Below are positions 24,773 through 33,021 of a stretch of DNA of 54,790 bases, piece after piece (within the stretch, counting starts at the first letter, position 1; each line of letters starts with the position of its first letter). Below the pieces are notes generated by a model. That model saw only the letters and a list, made by a program, of their open reading frames with translations, was not told the origin of the DNA and ran no database searches. The position numbers and the translations under genes were made by a program. The stretch is from Bacteroidales bacterium UBA1173 (lineage in GTDB: Bacteria > Bacteroidota > Bacteroidia > Bacteroidales > F082), in NCBI GenBank assembly GCA_002311655.1, contig DBYZ01000001.1, positions 2,164 through 56,953 of the forward strand. The letters are read 5' to 3'.

Positions 24773-26339
24773 ATTCGTAAGTTTTTGCAATTTCTCCTTG
24801 ACCTAATTTTATAATATTTTCGCATGATTTTCTGAAATCTGCGCAACGGGTGGTGTCCTGAAGCATCAAGTAACCCATGATGATATAACCTACCGCTTCT
24901 ACTAAACGTCTGTGGTGGGTCTCTTTATTGCCCGAAAGGTCAAAAATTTCTTTATATTTTTCTGTCATGGCACGAAGCTTGTCGCTTAATGGCAGTAATT
25001 CCTCAGAATATTCGAAGTTATCGAGGTCAGCTATGTACTTCAAATAAGCGCCATTGCCTAAGAAACGTGCCGCTGCCACGACCTGAAGTTGTGATGTTCC
25101 TTCATAGATTGTCAAAATACGTGCGTCACGATAGAGACGTTCGCATTTGTATTCCTTCATGAAGCCTGAACCGCCGTGAATCTGGATGTCGTCATAAGCG
25201 ATCTGGTTTGCCCACTCGCTGGCGAACATCTTCAACACTGGTGTCAACATATCGGCAATCTTCTTGTTTGTCTCAACGTAACGTGCTGTCTCATAAAGCA
25301 ATGAGCGAGCTGCGTCAGTCTTGGCACGCATCAAATCGAGGATGTCCTGAACAGCGACAAACTCTCTGATCTTCTTGCCAAACTGTTCACGCTGGTCGGC
25401 GTATTCCTCTGCGTCACGCACTGCTGCCTCCGCAAGTCCCACTGACTGAGCGCCAACGCCTAAACGTGCGCCGTTCATCAATGACATGACGTATTTGATA
25501 AGTCCCATCTTACGGTCGCCGATAAGCTTCGCAGGAGCGTTGTTAAACACCAACTCCGCTGTCGGTGAGCCGTGGATACCCATCTTATTTTCAATTCTTC
25601 TCACCGTCACAGCCTTCTCTTTTCTGTCGTAGACGAAAAGTGAAAGACCACGACCGTCGGTGCTGCCTTCTTCAGAACGTGCGAGCACTAACTTGATGTC
25701 TGCGTCACCATTGGTGATAAAACGTTTCACACCGTTGAGTCTCCAGCAGTTAGCCTTCTCATCAAATGTGGCTTTCAGCTGCACTGACTGAAGGTCGGAA
25801 CCTGCATCAGGCTCTGTGAGGTCCATAGAGCATGTGTCGCCTTTGTAGATACGTGGCAGAAATTCGTCTTTGATAGTGTCGTCAGCGAATTTCAATATTG
25901 TCTCGGCGCAGTCCTGCAAGCCCCAGATATTAGCGAAACCTGCGTCAGCACGAGAAACCATCTCAGCTGCCATCACGTAAGGCACGTATGAGAAGTTAAG
26001 TCCGTTATATTTGCGCGGCAATGCCATTCCATAAAGACCGGCGTCACGCATGGCCTCGTGGTTCCGCTGTGTGCCTTTTGCATAAACGATAGCGTTGTCA
26101 ACGATTTTCGGACCTTCAATATCAACAGCCTCAGCATTCGGGTCGAGAACGTCACCACAAAGCTCACCAACGATATCCAACACCTTATCGTAGTTGTCGA
26201 TAGCGTCTTCCACGTTCTTTGGTGCCAGCTCATCGTTCTCCGCATCCACGAAGTCGTTTTCCTTCATGCGGACAATCTCTTCCATCTTAGGATGGTTCAG
26301 ATAGAAAGCGAGGCTTTTATTATCTTGATAAAAGTTCAT
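24759..26339 (-). CDS. Acyl-CoA dehydrogenase family flavoprotein embedded in a fatty-acid-synthesis operon
   Basis: 526 residues, against about 380 for butyryl/medium-chain enzymes; the excess is an N-terminal helical region of about 80 residues and a C-terminal helical region after 430. The central fold is intact: MDLTEPDAGSDL (FAD/substrate loop), KRFITNGD, KMGIHGSPTAELVF, QREQFGKKI, and the catalytic base E413 in IYEGTSQLQ. It starts with a 1-base overlap on etfA (TAATG), so it is translated together with its likely electron partner. The family oxidises acyl-CoA or, with bifurcating ETF, reduces enoyl-CoA. Among fab genes and acpP it may act on acyl/enoyl-ACP; that is inference. Ordinary fatty-acid degradation is the alternative, but no thiolase or CoA ligase is present. 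Confidence 0.9.
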   Translation of the reverse strand: MNFYQDNKSLAFYLNHPKMEEIVRMKENDFVDAENDELAPKNVEDAIDNYDKVLDIVGELCGDVLDPNAEAVDIEGPKIVDNAIVYAKGTQRNHEAMRDAGLYGMALPRKYNGLNFSYVPYVMAAEMVSRADAGFANIWGLQDCAETILKFADDTIKDEFLPRIYKGDTCSMDLTEPDAGSDLQSVQLKATFDEKANCWRLNGVKRFITNGDADIKLVLARSEEGSTDGRGLSLFVYDRKEKAVTVRRIENKMGIHGSPTAELVFNNAPAKLIGDRKMGLIKYVMSLMNGARLGVGAQSVGLAEAAVRDAEEYADQREQFGKKIREFVAVQDILDLMRAKTDAARSLLYETARYVETNKKIADMLTPVLKMFASEWANQIAYDDIQIHGGSGFMKEYKCERLYRDARILTIYEGTSQLQVVAAARFLGNGAYLKYIADLDNFEYSEELLPLSDKLRAMTEKYKEIFDLSGNKETHHRRLVEAVGYIIMGYLMLQDTTRCADFRKSCENIIKLGQGEIAKTYEYVKE

Positions 26340-27334
26340 TATTTCTTACTATTTGATTTACAATATTTTATCATCTTCGACACAACATCTGCGGCATCAC
26401 CAGTGATGACGTAGTCTGCGATAGAGTTGATCGGAGCGTGCGGGTCGGTGTTGATTGAGATAATCAACGCTGACTGCTCCATACCTGAACGGTGCTGCAC
26501 CGCGCCTGAGATACCGCAAGCGATGTACACTTTCGGACGCACCGTGACACCTGTCTGGCCCACTTGACGTTCCGGCTCTGCAAAACCTGCGTCAACAGCG
26601 GCACGTGTGGCACCTACTTCACCACCGAGAAGACCTGCGAGTTCGTGCAACAACTTGAAGTTCTCCTTAGAACCCATGCCGTAACCGCCTGAAACGATGA
26701 TTGGAGCGCCTTTGATGTCGATTTTCTTCTCTTCAAGCTTACGCTCGATGATTTTAACCACGAAATCGGCGTCATTCAAGAATTCAGCTGCGTTGAGTTT
26801 CACGACTGATGTATTTGCCTGTTTCTCAAACACTTCCTGCTTCATGACACCTTCACGCACTGTAGCCATCTGTGGACGGACATCCGGGCAGATGATTGTA
26901 GCGATGATGTTACCGCCGAAAGCCGGACGAATCTGCATCAGATTGCCGTTTTCGTCGATGTCGAGAGCCGTGCAGTCAGCTGTGAGACCGCAACGGAGAT
27001 ATGACGCCACTCTCGGACCGAGGTCACGGCCGACAGGAGTTGCTCCAAAGAGCACTGAATACGGTTTCTCACGCTCGATGAGCTTGGTCATAACACTGAA
27101 ATGTGGCAACGTCTGATAGAATGACAGACGAGCATCCTCGAGGCAGAAAACGGTGTTCACGCCGTGCGTAAACAATTCGTTCTCAAGACCTTTGAGATTG
27201 TTGCCAATGAGGGCAGCCTCAACATTCACGTTGAGTCGGTCGGCCAAGTGACGAGCCTTGGAACAGAGCTCCAAACTCACATCAGCGATCTTGCCGTCGT
27301 CTTTTACTTCGCAATAAACAATAATGTTATTCAT
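26339..27334 (-). CDS. etfA: Electron transfer flavoprotein alpha subunit
   Basis: 331 residues, typical length. The C-terminal FAD domain shows GGYGMGSKEN, GATRAAVDAG, RQVGQTGVTVRPKVYIACGI, SGAVQHRSGM and INTDPHAPI, all diagnostic. The N-terminal domain contains FGATPVGRDLGPRVA and GLTADCT. It overlaps acpP and the dehydrogenase by one base each, so ETF, carrier protein and dehydrogenase are produced as one coupled set. Electron donor/acceptor unknown; see etfB for bifurcation-type motifs. Confidence 0.95.
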   Translation of the reverse strand: MNNIIVYCEVKDDGKIADVSLELCSKARHLADRLNVNVEAALIGNNLKGLENELFTHGVNTVFCLEDARLSFYQTLPHFSVMTKLIEREKPYSVLFGATPVGRDLGPRVASYLRCGLTADCTALDIDENGNLMQIRPAFGGNIIATIICPDVRPQMATVREGVMKQEVFEKQANTSVVKLNAAEFLNDADFVVKIIERKLEEKKIDIKGAPIIVSGGYGMGSKENFKLLHELAGLLGGEVGATRAAVDAGFAEPERQVGQTGVTVRPKVYIACGISGAVQHRSGMEQSALIISINTDPHAPINSIADYVITGDAADVVSKMIKYCKSNSKK

Positions 27335-27570
27335 TATTTTGCCTTGATTTCTTCAACAACTTTGATTGCATCACCCACAGTGACGATCTTCTCTGTCATG
27401 TTATCCGGTATGGTGATTTCGAACTCGCGCTCAATGTCCATGATAAGCTCAACGATATCCAATGAGTCAGCGCCTAATGTTGTGACGAAACCTGCGTCTT
27501 CTGTAACTTGTGCTGGGTCGCAATTCAGTTTGTTAACGATAATTTCAGTGATTTTTGCTTTTGTATCCAT
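27334..27570 (-). CDS. acpP: Acyl carrier protein
   Basis: 78 residues, acidic. Phosphopantetheine attachment serine S36 in GADSLDIVELI. Typical AcpP length and helices. It lies between etfB and etfA and overlaps the etfA start by one base, which is an unusual place for an ACP and is the best hint that the ETF/dehydrogenase pair works on ACP-bound substrates. Confidence 0.95.
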   Translation of the reverse strand: MDTKAKITEIIVNKLNCDPAQVTEDAGFVTTLGADSLDIVELIMDIEREFEITIPDNMTEKIVTVGDAIKVVEEIKAK

Positions 27571-27619
27571 GATTTTAAGATTTTTAATGTTAATGATTTG
27601 TTAATTAGTTTGTTAAGTA

Positions 27620-28438
27620 TTAGAAAATATGAGCTGCGGTGAGGTCCTCAACTAATCCTTTGATTCCCTCGTCATCGCTGCTGATTGCTATGCTTTCTTT
27701 CTTTGCGAGAACAACGTTCTCAATGTTTTTCACCTTTGTCGGCGATCCTTTCAGACCCAATCTCTCAAAGTCAGGATTTAGATCGTCAGCTGTCAACATT
27801 GGGATTTCAGTGTTTTTCTTCTTGATTACAAGATGTGCGTGGCGTGAGCGGCAGTCTTTAGCATTGCCGTGAACTGTCACGAGCGATGGAAGCTTGGTTT
27901 CTACGACCTCGATGCCATGCTGAAGCACTCTCTTAAGACGGATTGCGTCTGTCGATGCCGCAATGATCTCATCAGCGTATGTGATTTGTGGCACGCCGAG
28001 TTTCTCAGCTGTCTGTGGTCCCACCTGTGCGGTGTCGCCATCGATAGCCTGACGTCCTGTAAAGACGATGTCATAATGGCCTAACTTCTTGATTGCCATC
28101 GACAAAGCGTATGATGTAGCCAAGGTGTCTGAACCTGCGAAACGTTTGTCACTGACCACAAAACCATCGTCTGCACCACGATATAAAGCCTCGCGGATGA
28201 TCTCATTGGCGCGTGGAGGTCCCATAGTGATGACAGTCACTTTGACGTCAACGTTTTCTTTCTTGATAATATCACGGCACATCAGAGCCATCTCGAGTGC
28301 TTTCATGTCATCTGGATTGAAGATGGCAGGAAGAGCCGCGCGGTTGATGGTGCCGTCGGCATTCATGGCGTCCTTACCAACATTCTTGGTATCAGGCACC
28401 TGTTTTGCCAACACAACTATTTGAAATTCTTTCTTCAT
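27620..28438 (-). CDS. etfB: Electron transfer flavoprotein beta subunit, bifurcation-type motif
   Basis: 272 residues from ATG 28438 (MKKEFQIVVLAKQVPDTKNV); the longer open frame to 28516 overlaps fabZ. Seen: VLAKQVPDT, NPDDMKALEMAL, VTVITMGPPRA, YRGADDGFVVSD, FAGSDTLATS and TGRQAIDGDTAQVGPQTAEK. The DGDTAQVGP loop is the form found in clostridial Bcd-EtfAB-type, electron-bifurcating ETFs, where it binds the extra FAD; classical mitochondrial-type EtfB has AIDDD-x-x-QTG. Hence NADH- or ferredoxin-linked chemistry is plausible. It lies 10 bases after fabZ. Confidence 0.93.
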   Translation of the reverse strand: MKKEFQIVVLAKQVPDTKNVGKDAMNADGTINRAALPAIFNPDDMKALEMALMCRDIIKKENVDVKVTVITMGPPRANEIIREALYRGADDGFVVSDKRFAGSDTLATSYALSMAIKKLGHYDIVFTGRQAIDGDTAQVGPQTAEKLGVPQITYADEIIAASTDAIRLKRVLQHGIEVVETKLPSLVTVHGNAKDCRSRHAHLVIKKKNTEIPMLTADDLNPDFERLGLKGSPTKVKNIENVVLAKKESIAISSDDEGIKGLVEDLTAAHIF

Positions 28439-28448
28439 TATATAAAAA

Positions 28449-28874
28449 TTATTTTTCTGTTCTTGGAACGAGAGCAAATGACAGGCTTCCGCTGACGCAC
28501 TGTTTTCCTCCGACACTCAATTTGGCGTCGCAGAAATAGATATTGGCGCGGTGTGCAGTCAAAACAGCGTCCACTTCCACGGTATCACCCGGGAGAACCT
28601 GGTTTTTGAAACGCACGTTGTTGATGCCTGTGTAGAATGTCAACTTACCAGGAAGGTCTTCCTTCATGAGAAGAGCGCAACTCTGGGCCATAATCTCGCA
28701 GAGGATGACGCCTGGCACCACTGGGTTGCCCGGGAAGTGTCCCTGGAGGAAAAACTCATCGCCTTTGACGTGATATTTCGAATGAGCGACATGCTGGTCG
28801 TCAATGTCAATCTCGTCGATGAGCAACATAGGCTCGCGGTGAGGTAAATAGTTTTTTAATTCTTCTCTTGTCAT
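28449..28874 (-). CDS. fabZ: 3-hydroxyacyl-ACP dehydratase, FabZ type
   Basis: 141 residues. Dehydrates 3-hydroxyacyl-ACP to trans-2-enoyl-ACP. Hot-dog fold motif with catalytic H46 (GHFPGNPVVPGV) and E60 (CEIMAQ), the same 14-residue spacing as E. coli FabZ; N-terminal LPHREPMLLIDEI is typical. A stand-alone FabZ, not fused to LpxC as in the main Bacteroidota lipid A gene, which suggests an accessory set. Between fabF and etfB. Confidence 0.93.
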   Translation of the reverse strand: MTREELKNYLPHREPMLLIDEIDIDDQHVAHSKYHVKGDEFFLQGHFPGNPVVPGVILCEIMAQSCALLMKEDLPGKLTFYTGINNVRFKNQVLPGDTVEVDAVLTAHRANIYFCDAKLSVGGKQCVSGSLSFALVPRTEK

Positions 28875-28895
28875 AGCTATATGATTTTCAATAAT

Positions 28896-30134
28896 TTACT
28901 TAATTGGTCTTAATGCCACGGCACCATTATGACCACCGAAACCGAGTGACTGTGAAACTGCGATAGTCAGATCAGCCTTAACAGCCTTGTTTGGTGTGTA
29001 GTTGAGGTCACAAACAGGGTCCGCCTCGTTGAGGTTAATTGTCGGAGGCACCATGCCTTTCTGAAGTGCCAATGCTGATGCTATGATTTCGATAGCACCT
29101 GCTGCACCGAGAAGGTGCCCTGTCATTGATTTTGTCGAGCTAATCAAAGCTCTGCGTGCCTCGTCCACGCCCATCGCCTTCTTGATAGCCATGGTTTCTG
29201 ATGAGTCGTTCAACGCTGTGCCTGTACCGTGTGCGTTGATGTAAAGAAGGTCTTTCTTTTCCTGATAACCTGCCTCATCCAATGCCATCTTGATAGCTTT
29301 TGCCGCATAAGTTCCTTCTGGATGCGGTGCTGTCACATGGTGACCGTCGCAGGTATTGCCATAACCGCAAACCTCAGCATATATTGTAGCTCCGCGTTGT
29401 TTTGCGTGCTCAAGTTCCTCCAAGAGAACGATGCCTGCTCCTTCAGCGATGACGAATCCTGCACGACGAGCGTCAAATGGCAATGATGCTGCATTAGGAT
29501 CTTCTGACTTAGTCAGAGCCTTACAGTTTGCAAAACCGGCGATTGACAATCTATTAATAGGTGCTTCTGTACCTCCAGCGATTATACCGTCAGCGTAGCC
29601 GTCTTTGATGGCACGGTATGCCTCTCCGATGGCGTGAGTGCTTGTAGCACATGCTGTCACGACAGGGAGACACACTCCGTGAGCGTTAAAACGGATAGCC
29701 ACATTACCGGCTGCCATGTTGGCAATCATCGTTGGGATCATCAGAGGAGAGACCCAACGTGGACCTTCTGCCTCGAGTTTGTGCATCTCGCGCATCATAG
29801 TGTCGAAACCGCCGATACCTGAGCCGATGTACACGCCGAGACGGTCAGAGTCCCAACCTTCCTCGTTGCCTTTCATAGCCTGGCAAGCTGCTGCCATTGC
29901 GTATACAGCAAACAAGTCGTTACGGCGCACAAAAGCGGTCTCGAGACCATCTTTGCTAGGGTCGAAGTTTTTCACTTCAGCCGCCACCTTCACTGGAAGG
30001 TCATCTGTGTTAAACTTTGTGATAAAATCGATGCCGCACTTGCCGTTCATAATGCTGTCAAGGAAAGTTTCGACATCGTTTCCTACAGGTGAGACAACGC
30101 CCATACCTGTTATAACTACTCTTCTTTTATTCAT
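28896..30134 (-). CDS. fabF: 3-oxoacyl-ACP synthase II
   Basis: 412 residues. Elongating condensing enzyme. Catalytic cysteine C162 in VTACATSTHAIG, histidines in AHGTGTALND and SMTGHLLGAAGA, and the C-terminal QSLGFGGHNGAV loop. Full length and intact. Located 18 bases after fabH. Confidence 0.95.
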   Translation of the reverse strand: MNKRRVVITGMGVVSPVGNDVETFLDSIMNGKCGIDFITKFNTDDLPVKVAAEVKNFDPSKDGLETAFVRRNDLFAVYAMAAACQAMKGNEEGWDSDRLGVYIGSGIGGFDTMMREMHKLEAEGPRWVSPLMIPTMIANMAAGNVAIRFNAHGVCLPVVTACATSTHAIGEAYRAIKDGYADGIIAGGTEAPINRLSIAGFANCKALTKSEDPNAASLPFDARRAGFVIAEGAGIVLLEELEHAKQRGATIYAEVCGYGNTCDGHHVTAPHPEGTYAAKAIKMALDEAGYQEKKDLLYINAHGTGTALNDSSETMAIKKAMGVDEARRALISSTKSMTGHLLGAAGAIEIIASALALQKGMVPPTINLNEADPVCDLNYTPNKAVKADLTIAVSQSLGFGGHNGAVALRPIK

Positions 30135-30152
30135 TTCTGCTAGTTTTCAATA

Positions 30153-31100
30153 TTACCATTTCATAATCATTGCACCAGATACGAGGCCTGCGCCAAATGC
30201 GCTGAAAGCCAAGATGTCGCCTTCTTTGAGTTTGCCTGCGTGTTTCACTTCGTCAAGAAGGATTGGGAGGCTGGCCGACGATGTGTTACCGTATTTCTCG
30301 ATATTGGTCGGGAACTTCTCGGTAGGCTGTTTAAGCATCTGTTCAATGTATTTTATAATTCTCAAGTTTGCCTGATGGATGAAATAGGTGTCGATGTCAT
30401 CAGCGCTCACTTTTGCCTCTTCAAGCACAACCTTCAGGTCGTTGACGCATGTCGATGTGGCGAACTTGAACACATCCTGTCCGTGCATCACAAGTGGAAG
30501 GTTTGTCTTGCCTTTCATGTCATAAGGGCACCACTGAAGGTCATGCATCTCATAGAGACGGTCCCAGCCTTCAGAGGCGTTAAGACGTGTGGAGATGATA
30601 TTGTCGCCAGGTGTAAGCACCACAGCACCAGCACCAGCACCAAACAACACTGCGCAAGTGCGGTCATGCCAATCAAGCATGTGAGCCGGTGCCTCGGCGC
30701 AAACCACGAGGACGTTTTTCACTTTACCTATTTTATAATATGCTTCGGCGATGTCGCAGGCATAAATAAAACCTACGCATGCACCATTGAGGTCAACACA
30801 TGGACAATGAGCTCCGATCTTATCTTTCACGATGCAGCTCAATGCTGGAGTCACATACTCATTCACGACGTTGGCGCAAATGATGAAATCAAGATCTTTC
30901 ACATCCATCTTAGCATCTTCGAGAGCCTTCAACGATGCGTCAACAGCGAGATCCAACACATATTCAGATGAAAGCACGCGACGCTCCTTAATACCAGTAC
31001 GCGCGGTAATCCATTCATCTGATGTGTCTAATATCTCACTCAGCATCTGGTTGGTAACCACTTTTGATGGAAGAGAACTTCCTGTTCCTGAAATTTTCAT
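30153..31100 (-). CDS. fabH: 3-oxoacyl-ACP synthase III
   Basis: 315 residues. Initiating condensation of an acyl-CoA with malonyl-ACP. Catalytic triad: C108 in LNGACVGF, histidine in YFIHQANLRI, asparagine in KYGNTSSAS. It opens the operon, as expected for a dedicated synthase that chooses its own starter unit. The starter (acetyl, branched or other) cannot be read from sequence. A -7 box (31142-31149) and the 20-21 base repeat array lie directly upstream. Confidence 0.95.
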   Translation of the reverse strand: MKISGTGSSLPSKVVTNQMLSEILDTSDEWITARTGIKERRVLSSEYVLDLAVDASLKALEDAKMDVKDLDFIICANVVNEYVTPALSCIVKDKIGAHCPCVDLNGACVGFIYACDIAEAYYKIGKVKNVLVVCAEAPAHMLDWHDRTCAVLFGAGAGAVVLTPGDNIISTRLNASEGWDRLYEMHDLQWCPYDMKGKTNLPLVMHGQDVFKFATSTCVNDLKVVLEEAKVSADDIDTYFIHQANLRIIKYIEQMLKQPTEKFPTNIEKYGNTSSASLPILLDEVKHAGKLKEGDILAFSAFGAGLVSGAMIMKW

Positions 31101-31141
31101 TTATTATAGTTTTAATTGTTAATATTCGTTTTCAATCGACG

Positions 31142-31149
31142 CAAAAATA
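31142..31149 (-). promoter_or_regulatory. Candidate -7 box of the fabH operon
   Basis: The minus strand reads TATTTTTG, matching TAnnTTTG, 41 bases before the fabH ATG. No clear TTTG lies at -33; the TGTGACGAA repeat array begins 28 bases upstream, which fits a promoter that needs an activator. Confidence 0.55.
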
Positions 31150-31176
31150 CCCCCATTAAACCACATGATGAATTTT

Positions 31177-31308
31177 TGTGACGAAATCCAGACCATATGT
31201 GACGAATTAAGGCTCTTTGTGATGAATTTTGCCATTTTGTGACGAAATTTTTTGAAATTGTGACGAAATAATTTAAAATGTGACGAATTTTGAAAAAATT
31301 GTGACGAA
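31177..31308. promoter_or_regulatory. Seven direct repeats of TGTGACGAA, 20-21 base period (probable LytTR operator array)
   Basis: Units start at 31177, 31198, 31218 (TGTGATGAA), 31238, 31259, 31279 and 31300; six are identical over 9 bases and most continue with A/T-rich WWTT. Steps are 21, 20, 20, 21, 20, 21, i.e. two helical turns, so all lie on one face of the DNA. LytTR-family regulators bind 9-base direct repeats about two turns apart. The array fills the space between the divergent fabH and lytTR promoters. Confidence 0.85.
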
Positions 31309-31332
31309 ATTCTTTCGTATTGAAAAAATTTG

Positions 31333-31340
31333 TATCTTTG
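31333..31340 (+). promoter_or_regulatory. -7 box of the LytTR gene
   Basis: TATCTTTG matches TAnnTTTG. The start codon is at 31360, so the leader is only about 13-16 bases. The -33 region (TTTC, 31313-31316) is weak, and the last TGTGACGAA unit ends 4 bases upstream of it, a typical activator position. Confidence 0.6.
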
Positions 31341-31359
31341 CAGCGTAAAAATTACGCCA

Positions 31360-32262
31360 ATGCAAAGCAAAAAGCTACCACATTATCTTATCGAGAAGAA
31401 CAATCTTATTGTCCAGGTGACGATATCTGTGCTCTTCGCTATAGCTTTTTTGGCTGTATATGTACCATTATCAGACACGACAACAGCCTGGTTCTCGCTT
31501 GAAGAACAAGACAGGTTCATCTATACGGCTTTCTTCATCATATTCTCTACCATCTTTTTGATTTTCAGCAGAATAATGATGTTCTACATGTCGAAACGAC
31601 TGATCCGCTTCACATTACCTAAATTTATATTATGGAATTTGGGTGAGATAGTGCTCATCGGATTGTTCCATGCATATATTTCATTGGGAATCATGCATGT
31701 GGCAGAACACACAGAGGGTCTTATTGTTGGAAAAAGTATCTTGGTCACCTTCATAGCGCTTGGTTTTCCTTTCATTGTTACAGACCTCAGTTTCGCTCTT
31801 CTTGACGCTCAAAGAGTGTTGAAAATAGCAAGACATGTCATTCAAACCAACGAAGCCACAACTACTACGAGCATAAAAACACCGGCAAGCGAGCCTTCGA
31901 GAACAGATAATCCTGACATCATCAATTTCAACGATTATACTGGCGCATTAAAATTTACCGTAAAACTCGAAAACGTTTATTATATCAAGGCGGAAGGCAA
32001 CTACGTGAATGTGTTCTATAATAATAAAGGTGGAATAAGCTCGTTTGTGCTCAGAAACAAGATTCAAGCCATTGAAGACACATTTGCCGGCACGCCACTC
32101 ATCCGCTGCCATCGCACATATATCGTTAACTCGAACAATATCAAGCTCATACGCAACGAAGCCGACGGTTATTACATCGATTTCAACCAAACAGGACTCG
32201 AATCGGTGCCGGTTTCCAACACTTACCGCGAAAAAATTGTTAAAAGATTCACAGAAATCTGA
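31360..32262 (+). CDS. Membrane-anchored LytTR-family transcription regulator
   Basis: 300 residues from ATG 31360 (MQSKKLPHYLIEK); the frame opens at TTG 31330, but that overlaps the -7 box. N-terminal half has about four hydrophobic membrane segments (around 17-37, 55-75, 90-115, 125-150). After a polar linker rich in Thr/Ser/Pro, residues about 200-300 form a LytTR DNA-binding domain: YYIKAEGNYVNVFY, FVLRNKIQAIEDTF, LIRCHRTYIVNSNNI, VPVSNTYREKI. There is no receiver domain, so the membrane part is the likely sensor. Divergent from fabH, with seven candidate binding sites between them: probably controls the fab operon and itself. Confidence 0.88.
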   Translation: MQSKKLPHYLIEKNNLIVQVTISVLFAIAFLAVYVPLSDTTTAWFSLEEQDRFIYTAFFIIFSTIFLIFSRIMMFYMSKRLIRFTLPKFILWNLGEIVLIGLFHAYISLGIMHVAEHTEGLIVGKSILVTFIALGFPFIVTDLSFALLDAQRVLKIARHVIQTNEATTTTSIKTPASEPSRTDNPDIINFNDYTGALKFTVKLENVYYIKAEGNYVNVFYNNKGGISSFVLRNKIQAIEDTFAGTPLIRCHRTYIVNSNNIKLIRNEADGYYIDFNQTGLESVPVSNTYREKIVKRFTEI

Positions 32263-32276
32263 TTTTTTTCAAAATT

Positions 32277-32311
32277 TTTGTAATATATTTGCCAATTAAT
32301 AGTTATTTTTG
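32277..32311 (+). promoter_or_regulatory. Candidate promoter of exbB-exbD-tonB
   Basis: TTTG at 32277-32280, a 23-base spacer, then TATTTTTG at 32304-32311, 20 bases before the exbB ATG. A second -7-like box, TATATTTG, lies at 32284-32291. Confidence 0.45.
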
Positions 32312-32331
32312 TAATTGTCAAATATTATTAT

Positions 32332-33018
32332 ATGAATTTAACAAGTTTTTTATTGCAAGTACCTGTGAGTGAACCACTTACAGAAGCCACAGAAATTAGA
32401 ATGTCATTATGGGACATGGCCGTTCAAGGCGGTTGGATTATGTTGATTTTAGCTGTTTTCTCAGTGATAGCGTTTTACATCTTCATAGAAAGATTCATCA
32501 CCATCAACAAAGCGGCTAAAAAAGACGACATGTTCATGGAGACCATACGCAATTACATGAAAGACGGCAAGTTGAACGACGCCAAGGTCTTATGCCAGAA
32601 GGCATCCACCCCACTCTCACGCATGATTGAAAAAGGCATATCACGTATCGGCAAGCCATTGAACGACATTCAGACAGCTATCGAAAACGTTGGTAATCTT
32701 GAAGTTAGCAACCTCGAAAAAGGTGTTGCGCTCCTCGCCATGATTTCCGGTGCAGGTCCAATGTTGGGATTCCTCGGTACAGTCATCGGTATGATTAGAG
32801 CATTCTACGACATGTCAATGGCAGGAAACAATATCGACATAGAGCTTCTCTCGACAGGTATTTATCAAGCTATGGTTACAACTGTAGGCGGTCTTATCGT
32901 TGGTATCATCGCCTTTATTTTCTACAACATACTTGTCTCACAGATTGACAAGGTGGTGAACCTCCTCGAGTCGAAGAGTATTGAGTTTATGGATGTTTTG
33001 AACGAACCAGCACATTAA
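32332..33018 (+). CDS. exbB: ExbB/TolQ-type proton channel subunit
   Basis: 228 residues. Inner-membrane channel that uses proton motive force to drive TonB or TolA. Seen: membrane segment GGWIMLILAVFSVIAFYIFI, and the conserved MotA/ExbB region EKGVALLAMISGAGPMLGFL, GTVIGMIRAF, TGIYQAMVTTVGGLIVGIIA. The segments are at about 30-50, 130-155 and 180-205. First gene of a tight exbB-exbD-tonB unit. Tol-Pal assignment is possible, but no Pal or TolB is present. Confidence 0.92.
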   Translation: MNLTSFLLQVPVSEPLTEATEIRMSLWDMAVQGGWIMLILAVFSVIAFYIFIERFITINKAAKKDDMFMETIRNYMKDGKLNDAKVLCQKASTPLSRMIEKGISRIGKPLNDIQTAIENVGNLEVSNLEKGVALLAMISGAGPMLGFLGTVIGMIRAFYDMSMAGNNIDIELLSTGIYQAMVTTVGGLIVGIIAFIFYNILVSQIDKVVNLLESKSIEFMDVLNEPAH

Positions 33019-33021
33019 GCT

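Noticed and set aside
24759..26339. Acyl-CoA dehydrogenase as part of a fatty-acid degradation operon
   Set aside because: No thiolase, enoyl-CoA hydratase, hydroxyacyl-CoA dehydrogenase or acyl-CoA ligase is present, while all neighbours are fatty-acid synthesis genes; kept only as an alternative.
30240..30971. Plus-strand open frame of 243 codons opposite fabH
   Set aside because: Antisense shadow of an intact, conserved gene; no supported start or homology.
31177..31308. CRISPR-like array from regularly spaced repeats
   Set aside because: Units are only 9 bases with 11-12 base intervals, intervals are A/T-rich and not spacer-like, and no cas gene is near; operator sites fit better.
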